From: Gammaproteobacteria bacterium
Lineage (GTDB): Bacteria; Pseudomonadota; Gammaproteobacteria; S012-40
Reading direction: 5' to 3'
Assembly: GCA_029881255.1 (NCBI GenBank)
Contig: JAOUMY010000003.1
Location: forward strand, 120,732-184,731
Length of the DNA: 64,000 nucleotides
Both the position numbers and the translations under genes were made by a program. The notes under the pieces were generated by a model that saw only the letters and a list, made by a program, of their open reading frames with translations, had not been told where the DNA came from and did not search any database. Each line of letters begins with the position of its first letter. Position 1 is the stretch's first letter. Of this stretch, positions 62,240 through 64,000 are shown piece after piece.

Positions 62240-62263
62240 TCATTTTGGCGAACGAGAACAGCG

Positions 62264-63448
62264 ATGTCAGATACGATTATGAAAACCTACAACCGGATTC
62301 CTCTCAGCTTTACCCGCGGAGAAGGTGCTTATCTATTCGACGCAGACGGTCGGCAGTTTCTGGATGCGGTGAGCGGAGTTGCCGTGTGCTGCTTGGGTCA
62401 TGCGCATCCTGCAGTGTCCAAGGCTATTTGTGAGCAAGCCAATACGCTTGTGCACACTTCCAACCTTTTCCAGATCCCTTTACAACAACAGCTTGCTGAT
62501 CGATTAACAAAGCTTGCCGGCATGGATAAAATTTTCTTCGGCAACTCTGGGGCCGAAGCTAATGAAGCGGCGATCAAGATCGCGCGCTTATACGGAAACA
62601 AACAAGGCATAAAAAACCCTGCCATCATTGTTACCGAGAGCAGTTTTCATGGCCGCACCCTGGCGACATTATCCGCCACCGGCAACCGCAAGGTGCAAGC
62701 CGGGTTTGAGCCGCTGGTACAAGGATTTTTGCGCGTTCCATACAACGATCTTGAGGCGATACGTCGTGTTGCCGAACACAATAATCAAGTGGTCGCGATA
62801 CTCGTCGAACCGATACAAGGCGAAGGCGGAGTGAACATCCCTGATGCCAATTACCTGGATGGGATCCGCGAGATCTGCGATCAGCATAATTGGCTAATGA
62901 TGCTTGATGAAATTCAAACCGGCATGGGTCGTACCGGTAAATGGTTTGGCTACCAACACGGTAAATCCACGCCTGATGTCATCACCCTGGCAAAGGCTCT
63001 AGGCAATGGCGTACCGATAGGCGCCTGTCTTGCGCGTGGCCCAGCTGCCGACGTGCTCGGCCCGGGCAATCACGGCTCAACCTTTGGTGGCAACCCGCTC
63101 GCCTGTGCAGCCGCGCTCGCAGTGGTTGAAACCCTGGAGAAGGAAAAACTGATTCAGGCCTCGGCTACTACAGGCGAGAAAATCCTTGCCGGTTTCAGGA
63201 AGGCACTCGAAGGGGTGGAAGGGGTAGTCAACATTCGTGGCAAAGGAATGATATTGGGTATAGAACTCGATCGTCCCTGCGCAGAGATGGTACAGCGCTG
63301 TATTGAAAATTCCGTACTGGTTAATGTGACTTCGGAAAAAGTCGTACGCTTGCTGCCCCCATTAAATCTTTCCAGCGCACAGGCGGACACCTTGGTAAAA
63401 ACCGTCAGCGATACAATAAAAACATTTCTGCAGGAGAGTAGCGTATGA
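62264..63448 (+). CDS. argD: Acetylornithine aminotransferase
   Basis: A 394-residue class III PLP aminotransferase of arginine biosynthesis. [19 protein letters not shown] (residues ~24-42), [12 protein letters not shown] (phosphate-binding), the [13 protein letters not shown] segment and [10 protein letters not shown] (PLP lysine) are diagnostic. It converts N-acetylglutamate semialdehyde to N-acetylornithine. Its stop overlaps argF by 4 bases (ATGA), so the two form an operon. Confidence 0.93.
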   Translation: MSDTIMKTYNRIPLSFTRGEGAYLFDADGRQFLDAVSGVAVCCLGHAHPAVSKAICEQANTLVHTSNLFQIPLQQQLADRLTKLAGMDKIFFGNSGAEANEAAIKIARLYGNKQGIKNPAIIVTESSFHGRTLATLSATGNRKVQAGFEPLVQGFLRVPYNDLEAIRRVAEHNNQVVAILVEPIQGEGGVNIPDANYLDGIREICDQHNWLMMLDEIQTGMGRTGKWFGYQHGKSTPDVITLAKALGNGVPIGACLARGPAADVLGPGNHGSTFGGNPLACAAALAVVETLEKEKLIQASATTGEKILAGFRKALEGVEGVVNIRGKGMILGIELDRPCAEMVQRCIENSVLVNVTSEKVVRLLPPLNLSSAQADTLVKTVSDTIKTFLQESSV

Positions 63449-64000
63449 CTACGCCACGTCACTTTCTGACTCTGCGCGACTTGAGCGCAGAAGAGCATCA
63501 ATACCTGATACGACGTGCAATTGAACTCAAACGCATGCACAAGGCCGGTGAAAGCTATGAGCCGTTGAAAAACAAAGTGCTTGGCATGGTGTTCGAAAAA
63601 TCATCGACCCGTACCCGGGTTTCTTTCGAAACCGGCATGATACATTTTGGCGGCCAGGCAATTTTTCTTTCGCCACGCGATACACAGCTGGGACGCGGAG
63701 AACCCATTGAAGATTCAGCCCGCGTATTATCACGCATGGTCGATATCGTCATGATACGCACCTTCGAGCATCACAAGCTGGAGAAATTCGCACGCTTTGC
63801 CTCCGTACCTGTTATCAATGCACTGACAGATCAGTTTCACCCCTGCCAGTTGTTAGCAGACATGCAAACCTATTTCGAGCACCGTGGCGATATCAAGGGC
63901 AAGACAGTTACCTGGATAGGCGATGGCAATAATATGTGTCACTCCTATATCAATGCCGCCGTGATGTACGACTTTAATCTTCGGATTGCGACGCCGAAAG
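63445..64000 (+). CDS. argF: Ornithine carbamoyltransferase, 3' end cut by window
   Basis: The first 185 residues of OTCase, which forms citrulline from ornithine and carbamoyl phosphate. F-E-K-S-S-T-R-T-R (residues 50-58) is the carbamoyl-phosphate loop. [11 protein letters not shown] is the second signature, and [10 protein letters not shown] begins the ornithine domain. AGGAG lies nine bases before the ATG, which overlaps the argD stop by 4 bases. The frame is open to the window edge. Confidence 0.95.
   Translation, partial: MTTPRHFLTLRDLSAEEHQYLIRRAIELKRMHKAGESYEPLKNKVLGMVFEKSSTRTRVSFETGMIHFGGQAIFLSPRDTQLGRGEPIEDSARVLSRMVDIVMIRTFEHHKLEKFARFASVPVINALTDQFHPCQLLADMQTYFEHRGDIKGKTVTWIGDGNNMCHSYINAAVMYDFNLRIATPK

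Overview
The window looks like a gammaproteobacterial chromosome from a motile, polar-flagellum type bacterium. The evidence is a complete flgB-to-flgL flagellar block with RpoN (sigma-54) and FliA (sigma-28) type promoters, cheV/cheR, FlgA/M/N, three flagellins with FlaG-FliD-FliS-FliT, an Fe-type superoxide dismutase and a CGFS glutaredoxin. The genus cannot be fixed from sequence alone. There is no sign of prophage, plasmid functions, CRISPR, rRNA or tRNA.

Layout. (1) About 1-6.5 kb: visibly A+T-rich accessory genes on alternating strands: a truncated glycosyltransferase-9-like protein, a Stf0-type sulfotransferase, two SAM methyltransferases and a GT4 glycosyltransferase. (2) 6.6-19.5 kb: one tightly packed leftward operon starting with pseB and pseC. 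It continues with a sialidase-like beta-propeller gene, a pseF-like cytidylyltransferase, pseI, pseG, a zinc-binding SAM methyltransferase, an ATP-grasp ligase, a small Rossmann protein, and a 1234-residue fusion of asparagine synthase with a GT4 glycosyltransferase. It should make and decorate a pseudaminic-acid-type nonulosonic acid; no pseH acetyltransferase is present. (3) 19.6-25.5 kb: a TPR protein with a GT9-like C-terminus, two sulfotransferases (one with TPRs) and another glycosyltransferase. (4) 25.5-38 kb: fliT, fliS, fliD, flaG and three flagellin genes, interleaved with two more TPR/GT9-like genes on the opposite strand. A ~196-bp inverted-repeat element lies between flagellins 1 and 2. 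(5) 38-53.4 kb: flgL-K-J and flgI-H-G-F-E-D-C-B (leftward), cheR-cheV (leftward), then flgA, flgM and flgN (rightward). (6) 53.4-57.4 kb: an arsenosugar-type cluster (two glycosyltransferases and radical-SAM ArsS), a DUF547 protein, and a divergent ECF sigma factor with a small zinc-finger anti-sigma-like protein. (7) 57.4-64 kb: grxD, an asparagine-synthase-family amidotransferase resembling the N-acetylglutaminylglutamine enzyme, a hydantoinase-B protein, sodB, argD and the start of argF.

How the parts fit. The promoter motifs suggest a flagellar hierarchy. Sigma-54 sites precede flgB, flgA, fliD and the third flagellin. Sigma-28 sites precede flagellins 1 and 2, cheV and flgM. The neighbouring pse operon, TPR/GT9-like proteins and sulfotransferases form a plausible flagellin glycosylation (and possibly sulfation) island. 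The most interesting inferred system is the combination of a pse operon without pseH, an ATP-grasp ligase, a methyltransferase, an AsnB-GT4 fusion and a sialidase-like protein, together with TPR-guided candidate transferases placed between flagellin genes.
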